Shown here: positions 38,553-48,200 of the stretch, piece by piece
How positions within the stretch are numbered: the first letter of the stretch is position 1
How the letters are laid out: every line of letters starts with the position of its first letter
Assembly (NCBI GenBank): GCA_025363755.1
Contig: JANYLQ010000029.1
Location: forward strand, 310,001 to 374,000
From: Hyphomicrobiales bacterium
GTDB taxonomy: Bacteria; Pseudomonadota; Alphaproteobacteria; Rhizobiales; Aestuariivirgaceae
DNA: 64,000 nt
Reading direction: 5' to 3'
Notes under the pieces: model-generated
What the model was told of the DNA's origin: nothing
Databases searched by the model: none
The model's input: the letters and a program-made list of their open reading frames with translations, nothing else
Position numbers and translations under genes: made by a program

Positions 38553-38630
38553 GCCGTCATTCCCGCGAAAGCGGGAATCTCTGTTTTCTGGCCCCCAAAA
38601 CGCGGATGCCCGCTTTCGCGGGCATGACGA
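38553..38630. repeat. REP-like palindrome with GAAA hairpins
   Basis: Bases 38557-38579 (GTCATTCCCGC..., closed by a GAAA tetraloop in the hairpin CCCGC-GAAA-GCGGG) are inverted at 38605-38627. Similar CGTCATTCCCGCGAAAGCGGGAAT sequences are widely dispersed in proteobacteria. The ends resemble the element at 42403. It lies between convergent genes and may terminate rnhA transcription. Confidence 0.75.
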
Positions 38631-38749
38631 TTTGAGTAAGTTAACTAAATAGAATTGGAAAAAATCTTAAAACCCAATTGTGGAGTGTACTGGTATATAG
38701 CCACATCACCGTACGGTGTCAAGGACTATTTTTAAAATATTAGGATTTT

Positions 38750-39232
38750 TTATAATTGTTCTAAAATTGTTTCAGCACCAGACACTTTCACCCCCGGCCC
38801 ACCTTCGACATTGAGATGCGTTAAAACACCATTTTCCACAATCATCGAATAACGGCTCGAGCGAAGCCCCATGTCTGCAACAGTCAAATCTTTTTCCAAC
38901 CCAACAGCTTTGGCAAATGTGGCGTTGCCATCGGCCAACATCACAATCTTGCCGTCAGCACCCGTGCTCTTGCCCCAGGCATTCATGACGTCAACATCAT
39001 TGACGGATGTGCAAGCAATCATATCGACGCCCTTGGCTTTGATAGCATCAAAATTTGCGAGGAAGCTCGGCATATGGGCATTTGTGCAGGTTCCCGTGAA
39101 AGCGCCGGGCACGGCAAACAACACAACTTTGCGTCCGTTGAAAAGACCATCAGTGGTCATTTCGCTTTTTCCGTCTGCGGTCATCACTTTGAATGTTGCA
39201 GCTGGAATCTTATCACCAATTTGAATTGTCAT
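38750..39232 (-). CDS. Prx5-type peroxiredoxin
   Basis: A 160-residue thiol peroxidase that reduces peroxides using glutathione or glutaredoxin. The peroxidatic cysteine is C49 in VPGAFTGTCTNAHMPSF. No C-terminal resolving cysteine equivalent to 2-Cys typical Prx is seen; LRSSRYSMIVENGVL is the usual C-terminal part of the fold. It precedes the DsbD-N-like gene on the same strand as next gene downstream, with 27 bp between. Confidence 0.93.
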   Translation of the reverse strand: MTIQIGDKIPAATFKVMTADGKSEMTTDGLFNGRKVVLFAVPGAFTGTCTNAHMPSFLANFDAIKAKGVDMIACTSVNDVDVMNAWGKSTGADGKIVMLADGNATFAKAVGLEKDLTVADMGLRSSRYSMIVENGVLTHLNVEGGPGVKVSGAETILEQL

Positions 39233-39259
39233 GTTTGTCCCTTAATTTGAAAAAGAGAC

Positions 39260-40009
39260 TTAAGCGACCATGATGCGCTGTTCAAGCCCCTGCCCGTTTA
39301 TGTTGGCTGTTATACGAAGTTCCACACCCTTCAGTTCACTGTCGTTTTTCAATCCAGCGACCTTAAGCGAGGCATTAGTCCCGTCGCTGTCAAATTCAGG
39401 TTGGCCAAAATAAAAATTGTCAGGGCCTTCAATAAAAATATCACTTATTTGATTGACTAGGTCGAGGCGCAAATACTTATCACGAACTGAAGCGGTTTTT
39501 ACAATTGCCCCAACCTTCGGAACAAGGCTGCGCCACTTTGCAATCATCGCCGCTTCTGCTGTCGGAGCAGATTTTGGTGAGAAATTCAACATTCCATCAA
39601 ACTTGGCAGGCGTGCACACTTTTTGGCACACACCAAAGAACGAAGAGAAATGCACACTCCAAGGATAACCCACATCTTTGGGTGTTACTGTGATTGGAAA
39701 TAGAACTTCATCATGATAACCAAACGCTGTTCCGCTCTCATCCACAATCCGCAGTGGCAAAGGGAAATCAACTGTCATACTGCCCAAATTCGAATTTGGT
39801 TCAGCCGTGATTGATGGCGGCACACCCGCATCGCCGGGATTGCGCCAATAGGTTTTCCAATCTTTTTCCAATTTGATATAAAGCCCTGCGGAATAGGCCT
39901 TGCCATCAAAATTGCCGACAAGGAATTGCGCAGTCCAAGGTACGCCAGCGCGGGCACTACCGATTAAAGGCAGGGCCACAAAAGAAGAAATGAAAAAACG
40001 TCGATTCAT
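39260..40009 (-). CDS. Periplasmic DsbD N-terminal-domain protein
   Basis: A 249-residue secreted protein. ATG 40009 gives the signal peptide MNRRFFISSFVALPLIGSARA; an in-frame TTG at 40033 would add eight residues. The body matches the DsbD alpha (DUF4499-like immunoglobulin-fold) domain: KLEKDWKTYWRNPGDAGVPP, and the two-cysteine motif GVCQKVCTPAKF. That domain takes electrons from the membrane part of DsbD and hands them to periplasmic partners. The membrane domain is missing here, so a separate CcdA/DsbD-like protein is expected. It reads divergently from yqgE. Confidence 0.8.
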   Translation of the reverse strand: MNRRFFISSFVALPLIGSARAGVPWTAQFLVGNFDGKAYSAGLYIKLEKDWKTYWRNPGDAGVPPSITAEPNSNLGSMTVDFPLPLRIVDESGTAFGYHDEVLFPITVTPKDVGYPWSVHFSSFFGVCQKVCTPAKFDGMLNFSPKSAPTAEAAMIAKWRSLVPKVGAIVKTASVRDKYLRLDLVNQISDIFIEGPDNFYFGQPEFDSDGTNASLKVAGLKNDSELKGVELRITANINGQGLEQRIMVA

Positions 40010-40085
40010 GATTTCAACATAGTCGGCTGGCAATTCAATTGCCAGTCACCTTCCTGTTAGCGCGAAAAGCGATTATGTTACCATT

Positions 40086-40655
40086 ATGAGCCGAAGACCC
40101 ACACTTAAAGGTAAACTTCTAATCGCCATGCCCAGCATTCAAGGCGATTGGTTCAGCCATTCCGTGGTGTTTTTGTGCGAGCACAGTGCTGATGGGGCAA
40201 TGGGGCTTGTGCTCAACAAACCAGCACCACAAATGTATTTTGCTGATTTGGCCGAGAAACTGGAATTGGGCAGGGCCATCCCCGAGCACATATTGCTCCA
40301 ACCCATCATGTTGGGTGGGCCTGTTAAAACTTTTCAGGGCTTTGTGTTGCACAGTTCAGACTTCACCGCAGAAGGGTCGCACCGGATTACGGGTGACTTC
40401 AACCTCAATACGACCGTGGAAATTTTAAAAGCCGTTGCCCTTGGCAAGGGCCCGCGCCGCCAACTCATTGCGCTTGGCTATGCAGGCTGGGCCGCTGGCC
40501 AACTTGATAGCGAGATTCTGAGTAATGGCTGGTTGCATTGCGATGCTGACCCAGATCTGGTGTTCGGCCATAAAGCAGAAGGGCTGCATCACGCAGCCCT
40601 TGCCAAACTCGGTGTTGACCCTCGGATGTTATCATCCGAAGCGGGCCACGCCTAA
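40086..40655 (+). CDS. YqgE/AlgH family protein (UPF0301)
   Basis: A 189-residue protein of the YqgE/AlgH family. GKLLIAMPSIQGDWFSHSVVF near residue 10 and GAMGLVLNKP follow the family consensus, and YAGWAAGQLDSEILSNGWL near 140 is also typical. AlgH was linked to alginate regulation in Pseudomonas, but the molecular role of the family is not settled. It is convergent with efp. Confidence 0.93.
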   Translation: MSRRPTLKGKLLIAMPSIQGDWFSHSVVFLCEHSADGAMGLVLNKPAPQMYFADLAEKLELGRAIPEHILLQPIMLGGPVKTFQGFVLHSSDFTAEGSHRITGDFNLNTTVEILKAVALGKGPRRQLIALGYAGWAAGQLDSEILSNGWLHCDADPDLVFGHKAEGLHHAALAKLGVDPRMLSSEAGHA

Positions 40656-40656
40656 A

Positions 40657-41229
40657 TTAGTCTTTAGCGCGTTCCACATAAGACCCGTCATTGGTATCAA
40701 CCACAATGCGCGTGCCCACGTTAATATGCGGCGGCACCAAGGTGCGCACGCCATTGCTCAGCATCGCTGGCTTGAATGATGAAGACGCCGTTTGATTTTT
40801 AATCGCGGGCTCGCAATCCGTAATTTCCAAAGTCACACGTGGCGGAATTTCAATTGAAATCGGGCCATCATTAAACATCGCAATTTGGCATTCCATGCCT
40901 TCTTGCAGATAAGGCGCATTATCGCCCACCATGTCAGTGTGCAGCGGCACTTGCTCAAAGCTTTCAGGATTCATAAACACGTAGTTGTCGCCATCCTGAT
41001 ACAAATAAGTGTGCATAATGGTTTCAACAAAGGCGCGTTCCATCGCATCAGTGGTTTTGTAGCGCACCACAGTTTTCACGCCGTCTGAAATGCGGCGCAT
41101 ATCAATCGTGGTCGTCGGCGTGCCCTTGCCGGGGTGCATGGATTCGGCTTTTAAAACGATGTAAAGCTTGCCATCTTCATGCTCGATCACATTGCCTTTA
41201 CGGACGCCCGAGGCGATAACTTTAACCAA
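40657..41229 (-). CDS. efp: Elongation factor P
   Basis: A 190-residue three-domain translation factor that rescues ribosomes stalled at polyproline. The modifiable lysine is K35 in [13 protein letters not shown]. Domain III ends [18 protein letters not shown]. It reads divergently from epmA, which attaches beta-lysine to that lysine. The presence of a lysine rather than arginine at the loop tip fits the EpmA route. Confidence 0.96.
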   Translation of the reverse strand: MVKVIASGVRKGNVIEHEDGKLYIVLKAESMHPGKGTPTTTIDMRRISDGVKTVVRYKTTDAMERAFVETIMHTYLYQDGDNYVFMNPESFEQVPLHTDMVGDNAPYLQEGMECQIAMFNDGPISIEIPPRVTLEITDCEPAIKNQTASSSFKPAMLSNGVRTLVPPHINVGTRIVVDTNDGSYVERAKD

Positions 41230-41298
41230 TTGCTGCTCTCACTTTTAAAATCTGTTGTGCGCGGCTATTAGCAGCATGAACCTTGAAAGCCAACCCCT

Positions 41299-42330
41299 GT
41301 GCCAAACCCCGAAAACCGCTGGTTTCACCCCAGCCGCCATGAAGACCGCAGGCCATTTTTGTTGGCTCGGAACAAGATTATTGCAGCTTGCCGCACATGG
41401 TTTGCTGAGCGAGATTTCCTGGAGGTTGATACGCCAGCGCTGCAAGTATCGCCCGGCAATGAAGCCCATCTCCACGCTTTTAAAACCACGCTGATTGGCA
41501 ATGATGGTGCTGGCGTGGATCGTTATCTCCACACCTCGCCGGAATTTGCCTGTAAAAAATTATTGGCTGCTGGCGAGAAGCGCATTTTCAATTTAGGTCA
41601 TGTGTTCCGCAACCGCGAACGAACCTTGACCCATGCGCCTGAGTTCACGATGCTTGAATGGTACCGAGTCCAAGAAGATTACAAAGTTATTATCGAAGAC
41701 ACGATTGCACTCGTCCGTTTGGCGGCCTCTACTGCCCGCCAAAAGCAATTTAATTGGCGTGAACGCCTATGCGATCCTTTCGAACAAGCCGAATGGTTAA
41801 GCGTTGCTGATGCTTTTCAAAAATTCGCAAGCGTTGATTTACTCAGTACACTGAGTAATAATAAATCAAACCGTGATTCCTTGGCGGCCCAATCCCCCGT
41901 CGCATTTCAAACAGACGAAAGCTGGAGCGATATATTCAGCCGTATCTTGGTTGAAAAAGTCGAACCCAACCTCGGTAATGGCCGCATTACGGTTCTCTAC
42001 GAATACCCTGCCTGCGAAGCGGCCCTCGCCCGTACCTGCGCCCATGATGCCCGCGTTGCCGAACGCTTCGAGCTCTATGCTTGCGGCGTCGAACTGGCCA
42101 ACGGCTTTGGCGAGTTGACCGACGCAGTCGAACAACGCCGCCGCTTTGAAGACGAAATGGAAATCAAACAACGGCTTTACGGCGAGCGCTATCCGATTGA
42201 TGAGGAATTGCTTGAAGCATTAGCGATGATGCCAGATGCATCTGGCGTGGCGCTGGGGTTAGACCGATTGATTATGCTGGCGGCTGGCGCAACGCGGATT
42301 GATCAAGTGCAGTGGGTTCCGGTTTCTTAG
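41299..42330 (+). CDS. epmA: EF-P (R)-beta-lysine ligase EpmA (PoxA/GenX)
   Basis: A 343-residue class II lysyl-tRNA synthetase paralogue without an anticodon-binding domain, which lysylates EF-P. Motif 2 is HVFRNRERTLTHAPEFTMLEWY and motif 3 is GVALGLDRLIMLAAG; YLHTSPEFACKKLL is typical. The start is GTG at 41299. An ATG at 41276 is out of frame. It is divergent from efp; the aminomutase gene epmB that provides beta-lysine is not adjacent. Confidence 0.95.
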   Translation: MPNPENRWFHPSRHEDRRPFLLARNKIIAACRTWFAERDFLEVDTPALQVSPGNEAHLHAFKTTLIGNDGAGVDRYLHTSPEFACKKLLAAGEKRIFNLGHVFRNRERTLTHAPEFTMLEWYRVQEDYKVIIEDTIALVRLAASTARQKQFNWRERLCDPFEQAEWLSVADAFQKFASVDLLSTLSNNKSNRDSLAAQSPVAFQTDESWSDIFSRILVEKVEPNLGNGRITVLYEYPACEAALARTCAHDARVAERFELYACGVELANGFGELTDAVEQRRRFEDEMEIKQRLYGERYPIDEELLEALAMMPDASGVALGLDRLIMLAAGATRIDQVQWVPVS

Positions 42331-42402
42331 ATTTCGACTCGTACCGATAAGTTTTCATCTAGCGCTGCAGTCGATCAATTCGATTTAATAAAAAGTAATA
42401 TT

Positions 42403-42478
42403 CGTCACCCCGTCGAAGGACGGGGTTGGGCTCATCACCTCGATCAAAGCCCAATCCCCTGAGTTGGCAGGGATGACG
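42403..42478. repeat. REP-like palindrome with GAAG hairpin
   Basis: CGTCACCCC at 42403-42411 is inverted at 42470-42478 (one mismatch). CCCCGTC-GAAG-GACGGGG at 42408-42425 is a perfect 7-bp hairpin, and GGGGTTGGGCT near 42422 pairs with AGCCCAATCCCC near 42448. The terminal CGTCA and ATGACGATTT sequences match those of the 38553 element. It lies between convergent epmA and the aminotransferase gene. Confidence 0.7.
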
Positions 42479-42515
42479 ATTTTGGTGAGAGTTGTTTTCT
42501 TATAACTTTTTGAAC

Positions 42516-43865
42516 CTACCCCAACCCCATTCTCGCCAAAACCTGCTTCACACTCTTGGCCATTTTCTCCACAATCTCTGCCAGCTCTGCATCAGTGGCA
42601 TTATAGGGCGGAGCTAAGATTACCACGTCACCATTTACGCCGTCGGCGTTACCGCCTACGGGGTAGCAGATCAGGCCGTTTTGCAAGGCTTGTTGGCGGA
42701 TTTGCATGAAAAGTTTCAAACTTGCACCAAAGGGTTTTTTGGTTGTGCGATTTTGCACAAGCTCGGTGGCGATGAAATAGCCACGCCCCCGAACATCGCC
42801 CACGGCTTCTACGTCGGAGAAGGCATCAGCCAGCATCGCTTTGAATTTCATTTCGTTGGCACTCACGCGTTCCACCAATTTCTCGCGCGTCACAATTTTC
42901 TGCACCGCAACACCGGCTGCACAACAGGCGGTGTGGCCTGTGAAAGTGTGGCCAGTTTGAGGAATGTGGCCAAATGCAGCGCTGACTTTGTCTGAATAAA
43001 TCGCAGCCCCCAGCGGCAGATAGCCAGCGGCGAGACCTTTGGCGATGGACATGATGTCAGGCTCAACGCCGTCTTTTTCAAGTGCGCGCCATGTGCCTGT
43101 GCGCCCTGCGCCGCACATGACTTCATCGGAAATCATCAAAACGCCGTGCCGATCACAAATCTCGCGCACACGTTTTGCATATCCGACAGGGGCAGGCACG
43201 CAGCCGCCCGCCGCACCCACTACGGGTTCAAAGATGAAGGCGGCGATGTTTTTTGCGCCTGCCTTTAAAATTGCATCTTCCAATTCCTTGGCGCTCGCCT
43301 CGCCCACGGTTTCCGCTGTTGAGCCTTCGATAGGGCGATAGGTGTTGGTGGGTGAAAGGCGGATCACGTCGAGAAGCGAGCCTTCAAAGGCCAATTTGCG
43401 TTCGAGGAAACCGGACACAGACAAAGCACCAAGTGTGTTGCCATGCCATGATCTTTCGCGGGCGATGAATTTGCGGCGGCTAATATCGCCGCGCGCATAA
43501 TGATATTGCAGCGCCAGCTTCAAGCAGCTTTCAACTGCTTCCGAGCCGCCGGTCACAAAGACCATGTGTTTCAATGTGCCGCCACAGCGCGCAGTGATAA
43601 TTTCGGTCAATTCTTCCAGCGCATCAGTTGTGAAATTATAACGATAGCCATGGGCGATGCGACCAAGCTGATCGGCAACGGCCGCATTCACCTCTTCATT
43701 GCCATGACCGATGCAATAAACGGCGGGGCCGCCGGAGCCATCGATATATTGCTTGCCGTCCGCGTCATAAAGATAAGAACCTTTGGCCCATGAAACTTTA
43801 GGCATGTTTCCGGTGGAATGGATGGAGGCGGGCAATGGCGATTGGTTGTTCATTTTGTTCTTCAT
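42516..43865 (-). CDS. Class III aminotransferase (aspartate aminotransferase fold)
   Basis: A 449-residue PLP enzyme of the omega-transaminase group. The PLP lysine is in DIMSIAKGLAAGYLPLGAAIYS; FVTGGSEAVESCLKLALQYH, EPVVGAAGGCVPAP and MISDEVMCGAGRTGTW are further motifs. I chose ATG 43865 because the family N-terminus starts there; the open frame continues to 44120 with unrelated sequence antisense to the GNAT gene. The substrate is not clear; the class handles beta-alanine, taurine, diamines and similar amines. It is divergent from the GNAT-reductase pair. Confidence 0.88.
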   Translation of the reverse strand: MKNKMNNQSPLPASIHSTGNMPKVSWAKGSYLYDADGKQYIDGSGGPAVYCIGHGNEEVNAAVADQLGRIAHGYRYNFTTDALEELTEIITARCGGTLKHMVFVTGGSEAVESCLKLALQYHYARGDISRRKFIARERSWHGNTLGALSVSGFLERKLAFEGSLLDVIRLSPTNTYRPIEGSTAETVGEASAKELEDAILKAGAKNIAAFIFEPVVGAAGGCVPAPVGYAKRVREICDRHGVLMISDEVMCGAGRTGTWRALEKDGVEPDIMSIAKGLAAGYLPLGAAIYSDKVSAAFGHIPQTGHTFTGHTACCAAGVAVQKIVTREKLVERVSANEMKFKAMLADAFSDVEAVGDVRGRGYFIATELVQNRTTKKPFGASLKLFMQIRQQALQNGLICYPVGGNADGVNGDVVILAPPYNATDAELAEIVEKMAKSVKQVLARMGLG

Positions 43866-43923
43866 GGGGATTGATGTTTCCTGAAACTGTCTTAGCATGA
43901 GATTTTGATTTTGGGATGGGCTA

Positions 43924-44394
43924 ATGGGTTTTCGCGTGCGGCCAATGAAGGCGGGGGAAGAGGATGCAGTTGCCGTTCTCATCCGCCAAATGCCCAAGGA
44001 TATTGGCCTTGACGTGGTGCCGCTGATCACCGGGCAGAACCTGCGCGAGTGCAAAGATGTGGCGCAGGTGACCGTTATCGAAGATACCGGCCAAATGTTG
44101 GGTGTATGCCTTTGGGCCATGACCTATTCATCTTGGCGGGGATCCCGTGGGATCTATATCAGTGATCTTTACGTCATGCCATTTGCACGCGGGAAACACG
44201 TGGGTGAAAAATTGCTGGTTGGAACAATTCGCGAGGCCCAAAAACATGGCGCTGGTTTTATCAAGATGGAAGTTGATGCAACTAACAGCAATGCTGCACG
44301 TTTTTATCAGCGGCTTGGTTTTAAGCACAAAAGTGATGACCAAATATTTATTTTAGAGCCAGATGCATTTGTAATGCTGGCCAAGGGAGAATGA
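43924..44394 (+). CDS. GNAT-family acetyltransferase
   Basis: A 156-residue N-acetyltransferase. ISDLYVMPFARGKHVGEKLL carries the acetyl-CoA pyrophosphate loop, and ATNSNAARFYQRLGFKHKS is the usual C-terminal motif. The substrate is unknown. It lies 3 bp before the reductase gene and faces away from the class III aminotransferase, so the three may act on the same amine compound; that is inference from position. Confidence 0.85.
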   Translation: MGFRVRPMKAGEEDAVAVLIRQMPKDIGLDVVPLITGQNLRECKDVAQVTVIEDTGQMLGVCLWAMTYSSWRGSRGIYISDLYVMPFARGKHVGEKLLVGTIREAQKHGAGFIKMEVDATNSNAARFYQRLGFKHKSDDQIFILEPDAFVMLAKGE

Positions 44395-44397
44395 GAC

Positions 44398-45291
44398 ATG
44401 ACGATTAAAACTGTAGGCCTGATTGGCGTTGGTCTGATGGGCCATGGCATTGGCAAAAATATTTTGGCTAAGGGATTTAAGCTGAATGTGTTGGCGCATA
44501 AAAACCGCGCTCCAGTTGAAAGTTTAGTTTCTATGGGCGCGCATGAAGCCCACACCATTGCTGAAATCGCACATGCTTCGGATATGGTCATTCTGGTGGT
44601 GACAGGAACGCCGCAAGTTGAAGAGATTGTGTTGGGCGAAGAAGGTCTGTTGAAGCATGGACGCGAAGGTTTGATCATCGCGGATTGCTCAACCGCTGAA
44701 CCTTCTTCTACCATGCGCATTGTGGCCAAGGCCGCTGAACACGGCATCACGTTCATGGATACGCCGATGACGCGAACACCAAACGAGGCAGAGGCCGGAA
44801 AACTGGGGCTTATGGTGGGTGGTGAAGCGGCCATATTGGAAATGATCAGACCCGTGCTCAGTTGTTTTGCCGAACTCATTGTGCACACCGGTGCTGTGGG
44901 CACAGGGCACCAAGTGAAGTTGCTCAATAATTTCTTATCTCTCGGCCATGCGGCTATTGCAGCTGAGGCTATAACCGTGGCGGCAAAGGCCGGTGTTGAT
45001 ATGAAAGCCTTGCGCGAGGTAATCATGGGAGGCGGCGCTTCATCAGTGATGTTTGGACGCCTGATCAATGTGCCCTTATCTGATGATGACACACAGCTAA
45101 AATTTGCTATTCGCAATGCCAGAAAGGATTTGCGCTATTACACGAACATGACCGAGCAAATGCCCGTTGCCTCATTCATGGCCGAGCAAGTCCACCAGAC
45201 TTATGTGCTGGCTGATACACTTGGTTACGGAGACCGCTATGTGCCGCGCATTATTGACATGATGATGAAGCTGGCGGGGATTGAGAAATAA
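44398..45291 (+). CDS. NAD(P)-dependent 3-hydroxyisobutyrate dehydrogenase-like reductase
   Basis: A 297-residue beta-hydroxyacid dehydrogenase. The Rossmann motif VGLIGVGLMGHGIGKNIL opens the protein, and the catalytic lysine is in GTGHQVKLLNNFLSLGHAA near residue 177. ADCSTAEPSST corresponds to the substrate-binding block DCSTISP. Possible substrates include 3-hydroxyisobutyrate and tartronate semialdehyde. It ends one base before the stop of the convergent EAL gene. Confidence 0.9.
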   Translation: MTIKTVGLIGVGLMGHGIGKNILAKGFKLNVLAHKNRAPVESLVSMGAHEAHTIAEIAHASDMVILVVTGTPQVEEIVLGEEGLLKHGREGLIIADCSTAEPSSTMRIVAKAAEHGITFMDTPMTRTPNEAEAGKLGLMVGGEAAILEMIRPVLSCFAELIVHTGAVGTGHQVKLLNNFLSLGHAAIAAEAITVAAKAGVDMKALREVIMGGGASSVMFGRLINVPLSDDDTQLKFAIRNARKDLRYYTNMTEQMPVASFMAEQVHQTYVLADTLGYGDRYVPRIIDMMMKLAGIEK

Positions 45292-45292
45292 T

Positions 45293-48200
45293 TTAGCGTC
45301 CGCGTTTTTTGGCAGGTTTCGGCTTAACTTTTTTTGTCGCAACCTTAGGAGGCGACTTGCGCACGACTTTTTTTGGCTTTGCGAGAGGCGTTCGTGGCAC
45401 GGAAAAAATAGACGGCAAAAGCTCCGGCATGTTATCATCCTCCTCGCTTTGATCACCGATGAAGATTGGCATGTTGCGCCGCAAAGGCGATGGCAAAGCC
45501 AATGTAGCCCGCAGCTTGTCCACGCTAAAGCCCACGTCTGGGTCGTCGGTTTTGACGCGACGCGTTGGAAGATTTGGCAATATATTCTGTTCCAAAATTT
45601 CTGCATCGTTGGCAACTTTACGCGGCAGAACTTGTAACATCTCAGCCACATCCGCGGCGGTCATTGGTTGACCGATCAAGTAGCCCTGTCCTAGATCACA
45701 GCCCAGTAAGGCGAGATTATCAATCTGGTCTTGGTCCTCAATGCCTTCGGCAACGACTACCATATTAAGTCGGTGCGCCAGATCCGTTATCGTTGTGATA
45801 ATCGTAGCACTTCGCTCATCATAGATTTCGGGGTCAATGAAGGAGCGATCAATCTTCAACGTATCGAATGGAAAATCACGCAAACTCGAAAGACTCGAAA
45901 AGCCGGTTCCAAAGTCATCGCAAGAAAGACCTACGCCAATGCTGCGCAGTTGTTGCAGCAATTTCGCAGTCTTTTGCGGTTGACGCATGATGACGGATTC
46001 CGTGACCTCGATTTTTAAACTGCCGAGTGAAAGGGTTTCACGGTTGATCACATCTTGAACTTGCTTCAAGAAGTCTTTGTTGGTCAGTTGACTTGCTGAA
46101 ACATTTACGGCCACGAAGAAAAAATTGTCGCGGCGTAAAACACGTTGCCAGATGCCCAACTGACGCGCTGCTGTTGCCAATACAAACTGGCCAATTTCGG
46201 CGATCAATTCCGCTTTTTCGGCAAGCTCTATAAATTGCAATGGTGGCAACAGCCCTTGGCTCGGATGACGCCACCTTGCTAAGGCTTCAAAGCCCGCTAC
46301 TTCCATTGTACTCAGATATGAAATGGGCTGGTAGTGCACCTCAATTTCATCATTGCCAATGGCGCGGCGCAAATCTGATTCCAAACTCAGCTCGGCGGCG
46401 CGGTCATCTTTCAGGCTTGCATTGAACGTCACAATTTTTGCGTTGCCTGCTTGTTGTGCTTGTAGCAACGCCGTTGTCGCTTGCTGCATCATCGCAAGCG
46501 CTGTGCCACCAGCCATATTAATGCCTGACAGACCAATGCTTGCAAAGAGGCTGATTTCCTGATGCCGGACGGAGATGGGCTTACTTAAGCTTTTGGTTAT
46601 ATCCGCTGCTAGAGCGGCAGCGCTTCTTCTGGCAATTGCATCAACAGCCATTACAGCGAATTGGCTTCCAGAAATGCGCGCAACCGTTTCATCGTTCTCA
46701 ATGACTTCGCTGATGCGGGTTCCAGCGATTTTTAAAAGCTGGTCGCCAAACTCATGACCCAATGCATCGTTGAGCGTTTTTAAACGGTCAATATCCACCA
46801 ATAGAATTCGAAATGGCAACGCCATAGTTTTCTTAAGTTCGCGCTCAATACGGTCAATAAACAAAACGCGGTTTGGTAAGCCGGTCACCGTATCATGCAC
46901 AGCATCGGTGACTAATCTTTCTTCGGCTTCCTTATCTTTGGTAATATCTGTCAAAGTTCCGATACAGCGATCAAGTTTCTGACCGGGGCCTGGCACCCAG
47001 CGGGCGCGCAACAAATACCAGCGATACGCTCCATCACCTGTGCGCAGCCGTAATTCGCGCAGAACCAATTGCCCTGCACGCTTGTCAGCATCTTCGACAA
47101 CAGTCATGTAGTTGGCAATATCTTGCGGGTGCAAAGTTTGAATTAGCGCATTCTGTGCGTTGGTTTGCCATAATTGCGCGGGGAGACCCAAGCTGCGCGG
47201 CAAATCATCGCCGATGCTCAGTTGATTTTCATAAGGCTGCCACTCCCACAGCGAATGGCCAGCACTTGCGAGGGCAAGGCTGCGTCTGCTTGAATCCGTG
47301 ATGAACGGTTTGGCGTTCAAGCCATGGCTAAACAAGAATTTAAGCAGGATTGTCACTAACACAACGTTTGAAGCTGCCAATGCGCCTTGCAAAATTGGCG
47401 ATAATAAATTTACCGTGTCTGATACATTACAGACAATGCCTGCAAATACCGTCCAGGTGAGCAGGCTGATCCAAAAAATCATGTCGGGATCAACTATTCC
47501 AGTTTCCTTTCTGCGATTGAGGAATGTTATCGTAACGCCTGAGATAGCAAGCAATGCAAAACCTAACCTTGCAATTGTGGAGGCGCGAATGGGTTCAGCC
47601 AACGCATAGACTGCATTGGCCAGCATCAAGCCACCAATGAACAGTACAAAAAAACCAGTCACTGGCGAGAATTTACCCACTCGCGTAAAGGTCAGAACGC
47701 AGATCGCCAAACTTGTTGCAAACAAAGATTCCACTAACCCACGTAGAATATTATCATCAATACCGAGCTTCGGAAAAAGATAAATCAGTGACGAAAGGTG
47801 GCCCGACTCAAACGCGATGAAGATGAGAGAGGTTAAAGCAAAAGTAGAGGCGCTCAGGAAAACGCTATGCGGCCTAAAGCCATAAATTGCCAAAATGCCG
47901 AAAGCCACGAGCAATGCGACACCAAACACTAGACCGTCAAAAAACGTGATCTGCCCTTGGCGCTCCACCCAAAATTGCCGCTGCCAAAGGGTTGATTTCA
48001 GGTCGACAGTTGGGCTTTCAATGGCAATGTTAAATATCTCTTTTGGCAAGACATGAAAACTAAAGGTCGTCGAAACTGGATTGTAATTTGCACTTAGCTC
48101 TTGCCCATTGGTGGCGGCAGCGCTGATGACTGGATTTGCAATGGGCCTGACAGGCAGAATGCCCGAGCCAACGAAGGGTTGGACCTCAATGTCCATCACA

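Noticed and set aside
43866-44120. N-terminal extension of the class III aminotransferase frame
   Set aside because: The added 85 residues have no family similarity and lie antisense to the GNAT gene; ATG 43865 gives the normal N-terminus.
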